A stretch of DNA of 26,367 bases from TMED69 sp036130055 (GCA_036130055.1 JAYYOR010000018.1:1-26367), one strand, 5' to 3'; numbered from the stretch's first letter, positions 7,815-16,478 are shown. Program-made: numbers and translations. Notes: generated by a model from the letters alone, not told the origin.

Positions 7815-9037
7815 ATCTTTAGAGAAATCAATCCATCCGCTAATTTTGGCTCAAACCAGGTTGATTTTGGAGGCATTAGACCCCCCTCGTCTGAAATTTT
7901 AATAAGTTCTTCGATTCCAGTTGGGGGAAGGGCGATCCCTAGTTTCATGACGCCAGAATCTACTAAATCCATAATCTTTTCTGCACTTTTTGGGCCACCC
8001 ACAAACTCAATACGGTTGTCGGTTCTAATTTTTGTTATATTCAAGATAGGGCGTAAGATTAGATTCTCTACAATTTGGGTATCTAAACAATTGAGAATGT
8101 TTTTTGTATCTGTAGGGAACTCTTTTAGTCTGAGTTGATGCCAACAATGCTCGAGGTAAATATAGTAAATATATTTTTTATGAATTAGTTCACTTAATTT
8201 GGTTTTTTTCACCGTAAAATTGTTCGAAAGTTTGGCTAAAAACTCATCTGAGGTAAATTGGTTTAGATCGCGGATTACCCTATTGTAAGGCAGAATTTTC
8301 AACTCAGTCTCATCAAAAGACACAGCGAGAAAACTATCGCAAGACAAAAGATCGAACGGTTTTTCAGATATTTTTGAGGCCGCAGCACTCCGATGATGCC
8401 CATCTGCTATATAAAAATCTTGAATAGAATTTAAGTGACGGTCGATTTCTAATATCTCTTCTGGTTTATTGACGACCCAGATTTCATGTTTCCAGTCTTC
8501 AAGCATTGTACTTATTTCAGGTAATTTCTTTTGTGTTATTTTATCAAGGGTACTTTTTAGGTTGTGGTTTTTCCGATTAATCAGCATTACTGGACCGGTC
8601 TGCGCTCGTACCGCTCTTATTTGCATAATCCGATCTAATTCTTTTTTTTCTCTCGTAAGTTCATGACGTTTGATTTTGCCTTCACGATAGGCTTCGATCG
8701 AAGCGGCAAAAGCAATTCCAGTTTGAGTGTGGTTTTCAGACCGAATTCTGTATATATAATAAAACTCATTCTCATCGGCGCGAATAATATCTAATTCCAA
8801 TAATTTGTTAAAGTTATTAGCGGCTTGGTTATAAACTTTATTACTATAGGGATCGACCGCTTCGTTAAAGTCAACTTCTGCTCTTGATACCCGCAAGAAT
8901 GAATCAGGATTAGATTTCACTATATTGTATACTTGTTCTTTTGAGACAACGTCGTAGGGTGGTGCAACGATTTTATCAGCGTAATTTTTAGTTGGCCGAA
9001 GACCTTTAAAAGGTTTGCCGATAAAGCGATTTGTCAA
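7811..9037 (-). CDS. DUF1015 family protein
   Basis: 408 residues, typical for DUF1015 (PF06245/COG4198). Recognisable family elements: FKGLRP (10-15), VAPPYDVVS (24-32), NPDSFLRVSRAE (43-54), IKRHELTREKKELDR (122-136), TGPV (147-150) and the hallmark ADGHHR (211-216), probably a phosphate- or metal-binding site. No signal peptide or membrane segment. The biochemical function of the family is not settled; a small-molecule kinase-like role is only a guess. The start is TTG at 9037: AGGAGG (complement at 9046-9051) is placed 8 nt upstream, and the protein begins just before the conserved region. It is last in a four-gene minus-strand run, 27 nt after the hydrolase. Confidence 0.88.
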   Translation of the reverse strand: MTNRFIGKPFKGLRPTKNYADKIVAPPYDVVSKEQVYNIVKSNPDSFLRVSRAEVDFNEAVDPYSNKVYNQAANNFNKLLELDIIRADENEFYYIYRIRSENHTQTGIAFAASIEAYREGKIKRHELTREKKELDRIMQIRAVRAQTGPVMLINRKNHNLKSTLDKITQKKLPEISTMLEDWKHEIWVVNKPEEILEIDRHLNSIQDFYIADGHHRSAAASKISEKPFDLLSCDSFLAVSFDETELKILPYNRVIRDLNQFTSDEFLAKLSNNFTVKKTKLSELIHKKYIYYIYLEHCWHQLRLKEFPTDTKNILNCLDTQIVENLILRPILNITKIRTDNRIEFVGGPKSAEKIMDLVDSGVMKLGIALPPTGIEELIKISDEGGLMPPKSTWFEPKLADGLISLKI

Positions 9038-9045
9038 CTTGAGCG

Positions 9046-9051
9046 CCTCCT
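9046..9051 (-). promoter_or_regulatory. Shine-Dalgarno AGGAGG fixing a TTG start (DUF1015 gene)
   Basis: On the minus strand AGGAGG is followed by 8 nt and then TTG ACA AAT. No ATG or GTG is available at a comparable spacing, so it decides the TTG initiation codon at 9037. Confidence 0.8.
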
Positions 9052-9064
9052 GAATTAAAAAAAC

Positions 9065-9889
9065 TTATTTTAACTTATTTAAAAAATCCAATACAGTCTG
9101 GTTAAATAGTTCAGGTGCCTCTAGATTTACAAAGTGGCCTGCTTCTTCAATTAACACAAGCTTTGAATTATTGATTCTACTATGCATCTCGATAGCAATA
9201 TTTTTTGGTGTTATCGTATCTTTTTCTCCGGTAAAAATTAATGTGGGAACTTCTATCGATTCTAATTCACAAACTCTTTGATACATCACCATACTTTCTA
9301 CCGTGTTTAAATAATTTTTAATATCTAGTGTTGTTATGGTTTGAAGTATTTTTTGTTCTACGCCGTAAGGCGCATTTACCCCTAGCATTTGAGGTATTAT
9401 TTTTTTGCCAAATTGTTTTAAGGTCAATCCATCTTCTTCGAGCAGCTTTTTTCTTTTTCTAAGGAATCCCAATCGTTGCTCAGTTGTAAATTGTTTATCA
9501 TATCCAAAAAAAGTATTGACTAGAATTAATGAATTAACTAGTTCAGGAAATCTTTCGGCGAAGTCCAATGCGATCCTTCCGCCCATCGAGTGACCGCACA
9601 AATTGACTTTATTTATTTTTAACTGTTCCACAAGCTCATGCAAATCGCTCGAAAAGTTGAAAAAATCAAATCTTTTCGGAACATTTTGCGTTCCTCCATA
9701 GCCACGTGCATTCCAACTGATGGTTTCAAATTGGTTTGCAAAAAAATCCATTTGAGGGAGCCAAATTTCCTTATTACCACTTATGCCATGTAAAAACAAA
9801 AGTGGTTTGCCGGTACCAGACCTTAAATAATTGAGAACAACATTTGAACTGCTATTAGACAGTGAAATTTGACGATCTTCAACTATCAC
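9065..9889 (-). CDS. alpha/beta hydrolase (lipase/esterase-like fold)
   Basis: 274 residues, normal for the alpha/beta hydrolase fold. Oxyanion-hole HG at 34-35, nucleophile elbow GHSMGG (99-104, S101), acid D224 (GEKD) and H252 (EAGHFVNLEAPE) make a complete catalytic triad. The lid region (about 130-200) is unremarkable. No signal peptide; cytosolic. Sequence looks like the broad 3-oxoadipate enol-lactonase / C-C hydrolase type, and substrate cannot be told. The start is GTG at 9889, one nucleotide after the stop of the NTF2-like gene (TAA A GTG) and without a clear Shine-Dalgarno sequence, so it depends on coupling. Its neighbour two genes upstream is a putative 2-oxoglutarate oxygenase, which suggests an oxygenase-hydrolase pathway. 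Confidence 0.88.
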   Translation of the reverse strand: MIVEDRQISLSNSSSNVVLNYLRSGTGKPLLFLHGISGNKEIWLPQMDFFANQFETISWNARGYGGTQNVPKRFDFFNFSSDLHELVEQLKINKVNLCGHSMGGRIALDFAERFPELVNSLILVNTFFGYDKQFTTEQRLGFLRKRKKLLEEDGLTLKQFGKKIIPQMLGVNAPYGVEQKILQTITTLDIKNYLNTVESMVMYQRVCELESIEVPTLIFTGEKDTITPKNIAIEMHSRINNSKLVLIEEAGHFVNLEAPELFNQTVLDFLNKLK

Positions 9890-9890
9890 T

Positions 9891-10316
9891 TTATTTATAA
9901 ATATAAAATTTATTTATAATTTTCCAGCCATTTTTTGTTCTGACTAGGTGAAAAAAATCTAAATATTTATTATCAAAATCAAAGGTGACCGTCGCAGCCG
10001 AACCAAATATTTCTATTGATAAGATCCTTCCATTCATTTCGGGCCTTTTTTCTTTTGCTATCCAGGTTTGAATTACTTCTTTTATAGGTTTGCTTGTAAC
10101 TATGGCTTCTTTATTTTCCTCTATCAAAAATCCCTTCATGTGGCCTGAATTAACGTCAAAAGCGGTTTCCAAAAGTCTTTCATCAGACAGTCTTACTCCG
10201 TTGAAATAATTGGATATAGTTTCTCTAATTTGCTCGGTTTCATCGGTTAAAGAGTCTTCAGATAATGTTTGCTGGGAAAACCCAAAAGTTAATGCGCAGA
10301 TTAAAATAAACCTCAT
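9891..10316 (-). CDS. secreted NTF2-like (lumazine-binding/SnoaL-type) small protein
   Basis: 141 residues. A hydrophobic N-terminus (MRFILICALTFGFS) looks like a Sec signal peptide, with cleavage somewhere before SEDS at about 19-22, so the mature protein of about 120 residues is probably periplasmic. The rest reads as one NTF2-like cone fold: helices with ETISNYFNGVRLSD, then strands AATVTFDFDN and a final HLVRTKNGWKIINKFY, the usual closing strand of the putative lumazine-binding family (PF12893-like). Many members bind small hydrophobic ligands or have lost catalysis; no function is assigned. ATG at 10316 has a strong AGGAGG 8 nt upstream. It lies 13 nt after the oxygenase gene and is coupled to the hydrolase. 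Confidence 0.75.
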   Translation of the reverse strand: MRFILICALTFGFSQQTLSEDSLTDETEQIRETISNYFNGVRLSDERLLETAFDVNSGHMKGFLIEENKEAIVTSKPIKEVIQTWIAKEKRPEMNGRILSIEIFGSAATVTFDFDNKYLDFFHLVRTKNGWKIINKFYIYK

Positions 10317-10329
10317 TGATAATTCCTCC

Positions 10330-11151
10330 TTAATTAAAAAAAGCTATTGTGCGTACCTCGATGCTTCGGCGTGGTGGTCCTTTGGCTGTGTCAGTCCGAT
10401 TTTGAAACGCCGCGTGTACAGAAAATTTGGCTGTTATCTGTGGCCTTGAGTCAAAGCACTTTATCATAATAATTTCATCACACGTCATTCGGCTAAAGTA
10501 AGTCCATTTGTGATTGGGATTATGCTTTATGCCCAAAATCTTACCGGTCCGATTTTTATACAGAAGAGATATGTCGATTAGGTCTCGTTCATCCACAGAT
10601 TCATGGCTGATCAAGGCCAGTGGTGTATCAACCACTGGTTCAAGTAGAGGTTGCCAGATATTAAAGAAAGCAAAATTCGAAAATTTTTGATATAGGCCTT
10701 CAGGATCTAATTGAGAAAGTCTTAGTGCAGCAGATTTTTCTGTGTAATCGCTGTGCGCAAATTTTACGGGTTTGTATGCGTTAGAATGATTTTTAGCAAG
10801 GTTGTAATCCCTTACGTTGTGGTCAAACGCGAATGCATGTTGGCAGCCACTAAACTTTTTGACAATCTCGGCACACTTAGGATAAAAGTTTCCTCTAATT
10901 TGATCGCTATTTAAATGATCGAAAACTGGTTTGTTTTGGTTTTTCAGGAGCTTGAAACCATGTACATCTAAGTCTAAATTCTCGCTTACTCCTCGAGCAT
11001 CATGAATTATTATTTCACTTTTTTTCATTTTAGCCGGTTCTCTTTTGTATTCGCCTATTTCCTCATGCATATAAATTTGGGGAAAAGTTTCAGACTTATC
11101 AACATAATGCATTGAGGCTAATGTGGAAGGTAAACTTTTATAATCTATCAT
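10330..11151 (-). CDS. CmcJ/AsaB/NvfI-type putative Fe(II)/2-oxoglutarate-dependent oxygenase
   Basis: 273 residues, typical of the CmcJ/NvfI family (about 260-300). Family landmarks: HDARG (50-54), FAFDHNVRD (107-115), AHSDYT (132-137), NIWQPL (164-169), and SVHAAFQN ... RRSIEVRTIAFF near the end (244-272). H133, D135 and H246 would form the HxD...H iron-binding triad, and an arginine of RRSIEVR would hold 2-oxoglutarate. Characterised relatives act in secondary metabolism (cephamycin, asperfuran/asnovolin-type hydroxylation), so the substrate here is probably a small molecule, but this is inference. No signal peptide. It heads a tight run with the NTF2-like, hydrolase and DUF1015 genes, and is divergent from the DUF938 gene across 61 bp. 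Confidence 0.82.
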   Translation of the reverse strand: MIDYKSLPSTLASMHYVDKSETFPQIYMHEEIGEYKREPAKMKKSEIIIHDARGVSENLDLDVHGFKLLKNQNKPVFDHLNSDQIRGNFYPKCAEIVKKFSGCQHAFAFDHNVRDYNLAKNHSNAYKPVKFAHSDYTEKSAALRLSQLDPEGLYQKFSNFAFFNIWQPLLEPVVDTPLALISHESVDERDLIDISLLYKNRTGKILGIKHNPNHKWTYFSRMTCDEIIMIKCFDSRPQITAKFSVHAAFQNRTDTAKGPPRRSIEVRTIAFFN

Positions 11152-11212
11152 GAACTTTATGTTTCTAGCTTATTTTAATTTTACAATGCTTTGATGTTAT
11201 TCTAATTGTAAT

Positions 11213-11800
11213 ATGAAATTTATCCAAGCCGCGGAAAATAATAAAACTGAAATTTTAGAATTTTTTACGAAAACGGTAAAGTTGGGAGATGAAATCTTCG
11301 AGATTGGTTCAGGAACAGGCCAACATATCGTTTATTTTGCCAGCAATTTAAAGGAAGTGGTTTGGCAACCCAGTGAGATAGAAGGCAACACCTTAGCCTT
11401 AAATGAGCGTATCGATGACGCTAATTTGGACAATCTGCGAGCACCTTGCTTATTAGATATTAGAAGCCCACCGGTCTCTAAGGATTTGTATGATTTTGTG
11501 TACGCCTCAAACGTGCTTCAATGCATATCTTTGGCTGATCTTCATCACTTCATGTCAACCGCTCGAAATTTTCTTAAATCTGATGGTGGTTTGGTAATCT
11601 ATGGGCCGTTTTTAAGAAATAATAATTATGTCAGCGCCGGAGATGCTTTGCTGGATAAACATCTAAAAATGTATAACCCCGAGGTCGGCATCAAAGATCT
11701 AGCCATTGTTCAGGACGTTGCTAGTTCAAAAAATTTTAATCTTTGCCAAAAAGTCTACATGAAAAAAAATAATTTAATCCTTATGTTTAAATTATTTTAA
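11213..11800 (+). CDS. DUF938 SAM-dependent methyltransferase-like protein
   Basis: 195 residues, close to the usual 200-210 of DUF938. The opening AAENNKTEILEFF corresponds to the family's SPAAERNKEPIL. The SAM-binding loop FEIGSGTGQH (29-38) follows, then VWQPSE, an acidic LLDI, FVYASNVLQCISL in place of the family's more common NMIHI segment, and the conserved YGPF near residue 130. The C-terminus KKNNLILMF matches the usual MPANN..L.F. Methyl acceptor unknown. It has no clear Shine-Dalgarno sequence and the ATG is close to a possible extended -10 (TGTTATTCT, 11196-11204), so translation may be near-leaderless. Its 3' end overlaps the next minus-strand gene by 14 nt. Confidence 0.85.
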   Translation: MKFIQAAENNKTEILEFFTKTVKLGDEIFEIGSGTGQHIVYFASNLKEVVWQPSEIEGNTLALNERIDDANLDNLRAPCLLDIRSPPVSKDLYDFVYASNVLQCISLADLHHFMSTARNFLKSDGGLVIYGPFLRNNNYVSAGDALLDKHLKMYNPEVGIKDLAIVQDVASSKNFNLCQKVYMKKNNLILMFKLF

Positions 11801-12185
11801 ACGATTCATCTATATCAACTTGCATGGTTGACACTAAACCATTGGTGTGGTGAGCTAAACCAATTACTTCAAGTAACTCTGCGTGTTGCTCATCGGTTAG
11901 TCCTTTTTTTCGCGCGGACGCAGTATGCGAATGTATACAATATTCGCAAGAGTTGGCTACCGACACGGCGATATAGATAAGTTCTTTGGTCAGCGGATCT
12001 AGCGTTCCACCGCGCATAACCTGTTTAACCTGATTCCAAGTTCGCTCGAGTTGGTCAGGGTTATTAGCTAAAGCAAGCCAAAAGTTATTAATAAAGTCAG
12101 TGCCCCTATGCTTTTTTATATCATTGTAAATTTCTCTAACTTTTCCTGAACTTTCTTCATAGCTGATTAATTTTACAGTTGCCAT
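11787..12185 (-). CDS. carboxymuconolactone decarboxylase / AhpD-like protein
   Basis: 132 residues, the small CMD-domain size. The AhpD active-site pattern is complete by spacing: E68, C80-x-x-C83 and H87 (SCEYCIHSH), which in AhpD forms the disulfide and proton relay for peroxide reduction. Family members are either gamma-carboxymuconolactone decarboxylases (without the CxxC) or AhpD-like peroxidase partners; the intact CxxC favours a redox role. Cytosolic. ATG at 12185 is preceded by GGAGG with 7 nt spacing and lies 26 nt after the aminotransferase gene, so it is probably the last gene of that run. Confidence 0.88.
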   Translation of the reverse strand: MATVKLISYEESSGKVREIYNDIKKHRGTDFINNFWLALANNPDQLERTWNQVKQVMRGGTLDPLTKELIYIAVSVANSCEYCIHSHTASARKKGLTDEQHAELLEVIGLAHHTNGLVSTMQVDIDESFKII

Positions 12186-12211
12186 GATCCAACCTCCATT
12201 TAATATTTTGC

Positions 12212-13279
12212 TTATATTGTATCAATCCAACCAAAAGGGTCGCGATCCTTACCGTACTGAATATTAGTAAGGCTGGTATAGATTGATTTTGCGACTTTTC
12301 CTGCTCTACAGTTGTTTACTACTATTTCTTGTTCTTTGTATAATAATGTCCCGATTGGAGCTACAACTGCCCCAGTTCCCATACCAAAAACTTCAGTTAT
12401 CTCTTTGGACTTAATTTTCTCGATAACCTCCTGTATATTCAACTTTTTCTCAGAAAACCGAAAGCCTAATCTTGGAGCTAATGTCTTTATTGAGTCTCTG
12501 GTTATTCCATGTAATATCGCTCCGTTTAATTCGGGTGTGTAAATATGTTCTTCGTTTTCAACAAAGGCGATATTCATGGCTCCAACCTCATCTATGTACT
12601 TTCGGTGAATGGCATCGAGCCAAAGCACCTGCTGATATCCTTTTTTTAAAGCGGTTTCAGTGGCGGCTATTGAGCCCGCATAATTTCCAGGTGTTTTTGC
12701 CTCTCCTGTTCCACCGGGAGTTGAACGAACATATTTATCAGCTACCAGTACAGATATTGGTTTGAAACCTCCGTCAAAGTAAGGTGCAACTGGGGAAAGT
12801 ATAATGTAATGAAGATACTGATTACTTGAACGAACTTCTAAAGTAGGCTCTGTTGCAATCATCACAGGTCTGATGTACAGAGCCGAGCCTTCAATATCGG
12901 GCACCCATTTTTTTTCTAGACTTACAAGAGTTTTAATTGCATCTAGGTGTAGAGTCGGATCAACTTCAGGCATTCCCATTCTTTTAGCGGATAAATTAAA
13001 TCTTCGAATATTTTCCTTAGTCCGAAATAGATTTATCTTTCCGTTCTCTCCTCTATAAGCTTTTGTTCCATCAAAGACCATTTGACCATTATGAAAAACG
13101 GTGCAGGATGGCGGAAGTTGGAAATTTTGTTGCTGACTAATTACTTGGGTATGCCATCCTGATTCTTTGTCAAATTTTTGAGTGAACATTCTGTCAGTAA
13201 AGATTTTGCCGAATCCAAGTTTTTTAGGCAAAAGGATTGGATTAGTTTCTTTTATTTCTAGTATTTTAATTTTGGACAT
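12212..13279 (-). CDS. ilvE: branched-chain amino acid aminotransferase (class IV, PLP-dependent)
   Basis: 355 residues, the size of the longer (mitochondrial/Gram-positive-like) BCAT type rather than E. coli IlvE (about 309). PLP is held by K195 in EAKTPGNYAGS (193-203); EVGAMN (231-236) and the C-terminal GMGTGAVVAPIG loop (phosphate binding) are typical. The enzyme interconverts leucine, isoleucine and valine with their 2-oxo acids using glutamate/2-oxoglutarate. Start ATG at 13279 has no clear Shine-Dalgarno sequence in an A/T-only-like spacer of 25 nt after the LolA-like gene, so ilvE may be read through from the transporter unit. Expected substrates are inferred from the family. Confidence 0.9.
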   Translation of the reverse strand: MSKIKILEIKETNPILLPKKLGFGKIFTDRMFTQKFDKESGWHTQVISQQQNFQLPPSCTVFHNGQMVFDGTKAYRGENGKINLFRTKENIRRFNLSAKRMGMPEVDPTLHLDAIKTLVSLEKKWVPDIEGSALYIRPVMIATEPTLEVRSSNQYLHYIILSPVAPYFDGGFKPISVLVADKYVRSTPGGTGEAKTPGNYAGSIAATETALKKGYQQVLWLDAIHRKYIDEVGAMNIAFVENEEHIYTPELNGAILHGITRDSIKTLAPRLGFRFSEKKLNIQEVIEKIKSKEITEVFGMGTGAVVAPIGTLLYKEQEIVVNNCRAGKVAKSIYTSLTNIQYGKDRDPFGWIDTI

Positions 13280-13304
13280 AGTAAATTAATCATTTATTTT
13301 TATT

Positions 13305-14078
13305 TTATCTGGACCGTTTTAAACTTGCCTTATTGAAGTTAGTTTCTGAAAGCCCTTTATCAAACTGCCAATTATCCCATAAAAGAGTTGTGGATTTTCC
13401 GGTTTGGTGATTAACCATTTCCATCCTATCAGGACGCCAGTAAGTACCGAGATACTTTTGGAAGCCATGTTGTGTTAGCGTCTTAAGCCGAGATCCTTTT
13501 CTATCGAAATATATAATTTTAACTGGTCTCATGATATTACGATCTATACTGAGTAGCAACGAGGTATATCCTGAATATTTATATTGGGGTATCGCTTCTA
13601 TAATATAATATTTCGTGTTGTCGATTATTTCATCTTTGATCCACTTAAACATATATTTTTCTAATTCAAAAGACGTTAGATCCTCATAAGCGAATTCACT
13701 ACCCACAAAAGGGCCAGATTTGTTTGCTGATGCGATTCTTTTTACCCGTTTAATTGAAGGAAGATAAAGCCATTGATCATCTGGTTTTAGACTATGCGTG
13801 TGACTCAAAAAAGCAGTACCTTTTACATCCTTTGGTTCATCAAAAATCGTTAAACTCTTATCCCCATCACCTACAACTTCCAAAGATTTAATTCGAAGTG
13901 ATCGTTTACTAATTTCCTTATGTTTGTTTCTTAATAGCATACGGAGTGTGGCTTGAGAATCTTTCCATCCCGAATCCCTCTTATCAACTTCTTCCATAAT
14001 TGATTGACCATCAGGTTTTAGTTCGTCACATTGTGGTTGAATTATAAAAAAAATCAGAGTGATTATTAATTTATTCAA
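13305..14078 (-). CDS. LolA-like outer membrane lipoprotein-sorting family protein, partner of the RND transporter
   Basis: 257 residues from a TTG start at 14078. A short signal peptide (MNKLIITLIFFIIQPQC) leads to the periplasm; the cysteine at 17 is not in a good lipobox. The body has the LolA_like (PF17131) landmarks: DEPKDVKGTAFLSHTH, DDQWLYLPSIKRVKRI, SGPFVGSEFAYEDLTSF and the closing TTLLWDNWQFDKGL. Proteins of this family commonly sit beside RND/MMPL transporters and are thought to bind hydrophobic molecules for the pump. The frame is open back to 14138, but TTG at 14078 has AAGGCGGG 7 nt upstream and gives a proper signal peptide, so it was chosen. It overlaps the end of the transporter gene by 8 nt, which implies coupling. 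Confidence 0.85.
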   Translation of the reverse strand: MNKLIITLIFFIIQPQCDELKPDGQSIMEEVDKRDSGWKDSQATLRMLLRNKHKEISKRSLRIKSLEVVGDGDKSLTIFDEPKDVKGTAFLSHTHSLKPDDQWLYLPSIKRVKRIASANKSGPFVGSEFAYEDLTSFELEKYMFKWIKDEIIDNTKYYIIEAIPQYKYSGYTSLLLSIDRNIMRPVKIIYFDRKGSRLKTLTQHGFQKYLGTYWRPDRMEMVNHQTGKSTTLLWDNWQFDKGLSETNFNKASLKRSR

Positions 14079-16380
14079 TAGAGTTCCCGCCTTTTTGTAG
14101 CATGGTTGGTAAAAAGATGAAGGTTGATAAAAGCGCAATCATTATAATAATCGCAGTCATTAACCCCATTCCAGAATTCATATAAAAAGGAGATGTTGTT
14201 AATAACCCAAATCCCGCAATAAGCACGATGCTTGTAATCAAAAGGGCTTTACCAACGGAATCAAATGCGAAGTTTATCGCCTCATTTTTGCTTGTTCCTT
14301 GCAGCCTTCGAGCCCTCAAATATTTTGTTAAAAAGTGAACAGTATCATCAATGACTATACCAAATGTCATTCCCGTAACAACAGATAAAGATAAACCAAC
14401 CTGTCCTACGAAAATACCCCATATTCCGAAACCAACAATCGCTGGTACTAAATTTGCGAAGAGACTTATTAATCCGATTGAAATCGATTTTAACGAAAGC
14501 GCAAGAATTAATGAAATTAAAAATATGGCGGAGGTTGTTCCAATAAGCATTGCTTTTATATTTCTTTCGCCTATATTTGAAAACATTAAGACGGTACCAG
14601 CCCCCTCAATAACTTTTATAGAGGGACAATTTTTTTTAACCCACTCAAGTATTTTTTTGTTTAATTCTATCGTCTCCCTCGTTGACAAATTTTTTGTTGT
14701 TACAGTGAGCTTTGAAGATGATTTTTCTACATTTATTTGATTATTTAAATCAAGGCCGTAAGGTAAGGACATTTCATATAAAAGCAGGTATTGTGCAGCA
14801 GCCTCTTTAGAGTCTGGCAGACTATAATATTTTTCTTGGCCAGAATTAATATATTTATTTAATGATTTTATTGCTGTAATAAAAGAAAGAACGTGGACTG
14901 TCTCCGGTAATGTATGAAGCCAATGGTATAGTCGTTCGATATCACGCTGATAGCTTATATCATTTACTCCTTCAGCTATTCCAGAGTCGAGCGAATAATT
15001 AATTGAGTAAATTCCAGTCAGATTTTCCTCCATAAAATCTGTGGCTCTCCTAAATTCAACTCGCTCATCAAACCAATGCACGAAAATATCATTTAATTCA
15101 TTTTTTGGTATGTTTATAGAGCTGATAACAATAATAATTAGAGATGACCAGAGAATGGTTTGTTTGTGATTTAAAACACTTTTTTTGGAAAAATTTATGA
15201 TTGTTCTCAGGATTTTGTCAAGTGGATTATTTTTTTGGTTGAAATTTAAAGGTAGTTTTATTAACAAAGACGGCAAAACGGCCAATGTGAAAATTAATGA
15301 AAATATCACCCCTATTGAAACTATGTTACCTAAATGATTAAAAGGTGGTACCTCTGAAAAATTCATCGTTAAAAAACCGATGGCTGTGGTTATACTTGCT
15401 AGGAAGACTGGTTGTAGATTTTGCTCAACGCTCACGAGTAACGCTTGTTCAGAGCCTAATGAGTAGTTATCAAGAAACGTAGACAAAATATGAACAGAAT
15501 TCGCTATGGCAACTGTGAGAATAATAACGGGTGCCGTAACAGTTACGGAAGTTAGTGGATAATTCAGAAAGCCTCCAGCCCCCATTGCTGAAATAATTGA
15601 CATTAATGTTATTGCTAATATCGGAATTGCGCCAACAAATGTTCCAATTAAAATACCCAGGATGAGGAACATCAAACCAACACTGAAAGGAACTAAAAAC
15701 GTAGAGTCCCGAGTGCCTATTTCGGTAAAAGTGTGGTCCATCATCACGGTGCCGCTTAGGGCAGCAAAAAATGAAGATCCATGGGCTTCTTTGAATTCAG
15801 TGATTAATGACCTCGCCCATAGTGCTATTTCTGTCGTGGCCTCTGTTCGTCTAGCCAATGGGATCTGGAATGTGACTATTATCCCTGTTGTAGTTGCATC
15901 TGGGGAAATTATTTTGTTTTTTAATTCCGGCTGCTCTAATAGTCTGTTTTTAAGGTTTTCTAAATCGCTTGAGGTCATATTCCCGGCATCTTCAATTGCA
16001 TCAGCTATTGCGATTGTTTCCTCATCGTTAGAAATAAGCTGAAAATTCGCAATTGAATCAACTCTTATTGAATATGGCATTTGCCATGCTTTTTGGGTTA
16101 GCTTTTCGATTACTTTTAAACTGTCGCTTTCAAACAAGTTTTTTCCTCGTGACTTCAAGACAATTACTATGTTGTCTTCTTTGGTGTAGATCTTTTCCAT
16201 AGACTCAAAAGAAATTAGTTCGGGGTTCTTTTCGCTGAAATAAGCCCGATAGCTGGAATCAAAATATAGTTCAGGCAGACCTAAGCTAAAGACAATGAAT
16301 AATAAAGTCGATATTAAGGCCAGTCTGTTTTTGTTTTTAATCAGAAACTTAGCAGTTCTTTTCTCAAGCGAAGCTTTCAT
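14071..16380 (-). CDS. RND superfamily (MMPL-type) transporter
   Basis: 769 residues with the two-fold RND layout: one membrane helix near 18-36, a large periplasmic loop to about 225, five helices, a second single helix (about 405-425) with another loop, then five more ending near 760; about 12 segments. The second half carries GIVIDDTVHFL (674-684) with the D678-D679 pair, the first half the related AIANSVHIL. Such small, non-trimeric-HAE1 RND proteins (MMPL/HpnN/Patched-like) move lipids or hydrophobic compounds using proton flow. ATG at 16380 has GGAG 4 nt upstream. It begins a minus-strand run with the LolA-like, ilvE and AhpD-like genes, and is divergent from the acyl-CoA synthetase. 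Confidence 0.92.
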   Translation of the reverse strand: MKASLEKRTAKFLIKNKNRLALISTLLFIVFSLGLPELYFDSSYRAYFSEKNPELISFESMEKIYTKEDNIVIVLKSRGKNLFESDSLKVIEKLTQKAWQMPYSIRVDSIANFQLISNDEETIAIADAIEDAGNMTSSDLENLKNRLLEQPELKNKIISPDATTTGIIVTFQIPLARRTEATTEIALWARSLITEFKEAHGSSFFAALSGTVMMDHTFTEIGTRDSTFLVPFSVGLMFLILGILIGTFVGAIPILAITLMSIISAMGAGGFLNYPLTSVTVTAPVIILTVAIANSVHILSTFLDNYSLGSEQALLVSVEQNLQPVFLASITTAIGFLTMNFSEVPPFNHLGNIVSIGVIFSLIFTLAVLPSLLIKLPLNFNQKNNPLDKILRTIINFSKKSVLNHKQTILWSSLIIIVISSINIPKNELNDIFVHWFDERVEFRRATDFMEENLTGIYSINYSLDSGIAEGVNDISYQRDIERLYHWLHTLPETVHVLSFITAIKSLNKYINSGQEKYYSLPDSKEAAAQYLLLYEMSLPYGLDLNNQINVEKSSSKLTVTTKNLSTRETIELNKKILEWVKKNCPSIKVIEGAGTVLMFSNIGERNIKAMLIGTTSAIFLISLILALSLKSISIGLISLFANLVPAIVGFGIWGIFVGQVGLSLSVVTGMTFGIVIDDTVHFLTKYLRARRLQGTSKNEAINFAFDSVGKALLITSIVLIAGFGLLTTSPFYMNSGMGLMTAIIIMIALLSTFIFLPTMLQKGGNSIE
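14086..14093 (-). promoter_or_regulatory. Shine-Dalgarno-like AAGGCGGG fixing a TTG start (LolA-like gene)
   Basis: Minus-strand AAGGCGGG, 7 nt before TTG at 14078, sits inside the last codons of the RND gene. It supports the TTG start and an 8-nt gene overlap instead of the 68-nt overlap that the open frame would allow. Confidence 0.6.
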
Positions 16381-16427
16381 TTTGCTCCATAAGTCGCGGT
16401 CAATTTATAGATTTATATTGATTTGCA

Positions 16428-16456
16428 TTTTTAGTTAGCACTCAATAGTTTATAAT
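16428..16456 (+). promoter_or_regulatory. candidate sigma70 promoter for the acyl-CoA synthetase gene
   Basis: A perfect -10 TATAAT (16451-16456) lies 17 nt after a weak -35 TTTTTA (16428-16433), about 67 nt upstream of the ATG. The match rests mainly on the -10 box in an AT-rich spacer. Confidence 0.45.
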
Positions 16457-16478
16457 ATTATATATGATTAAATAAAAC

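Noticed and set aside
14079..14138. Longer start for the LolA-like protein (20 extra codons)
   Set aside because: It would place residues before the signal peptide and overlap the RND gene by 68 nt; the TTG at 14078 has a ribosome-binding site.
15662..16042. 126-codon open frame antisense to the RND gene
   Set aside because: It is the complement of membrane-helix codons, with no ribosome-binding site or family match.
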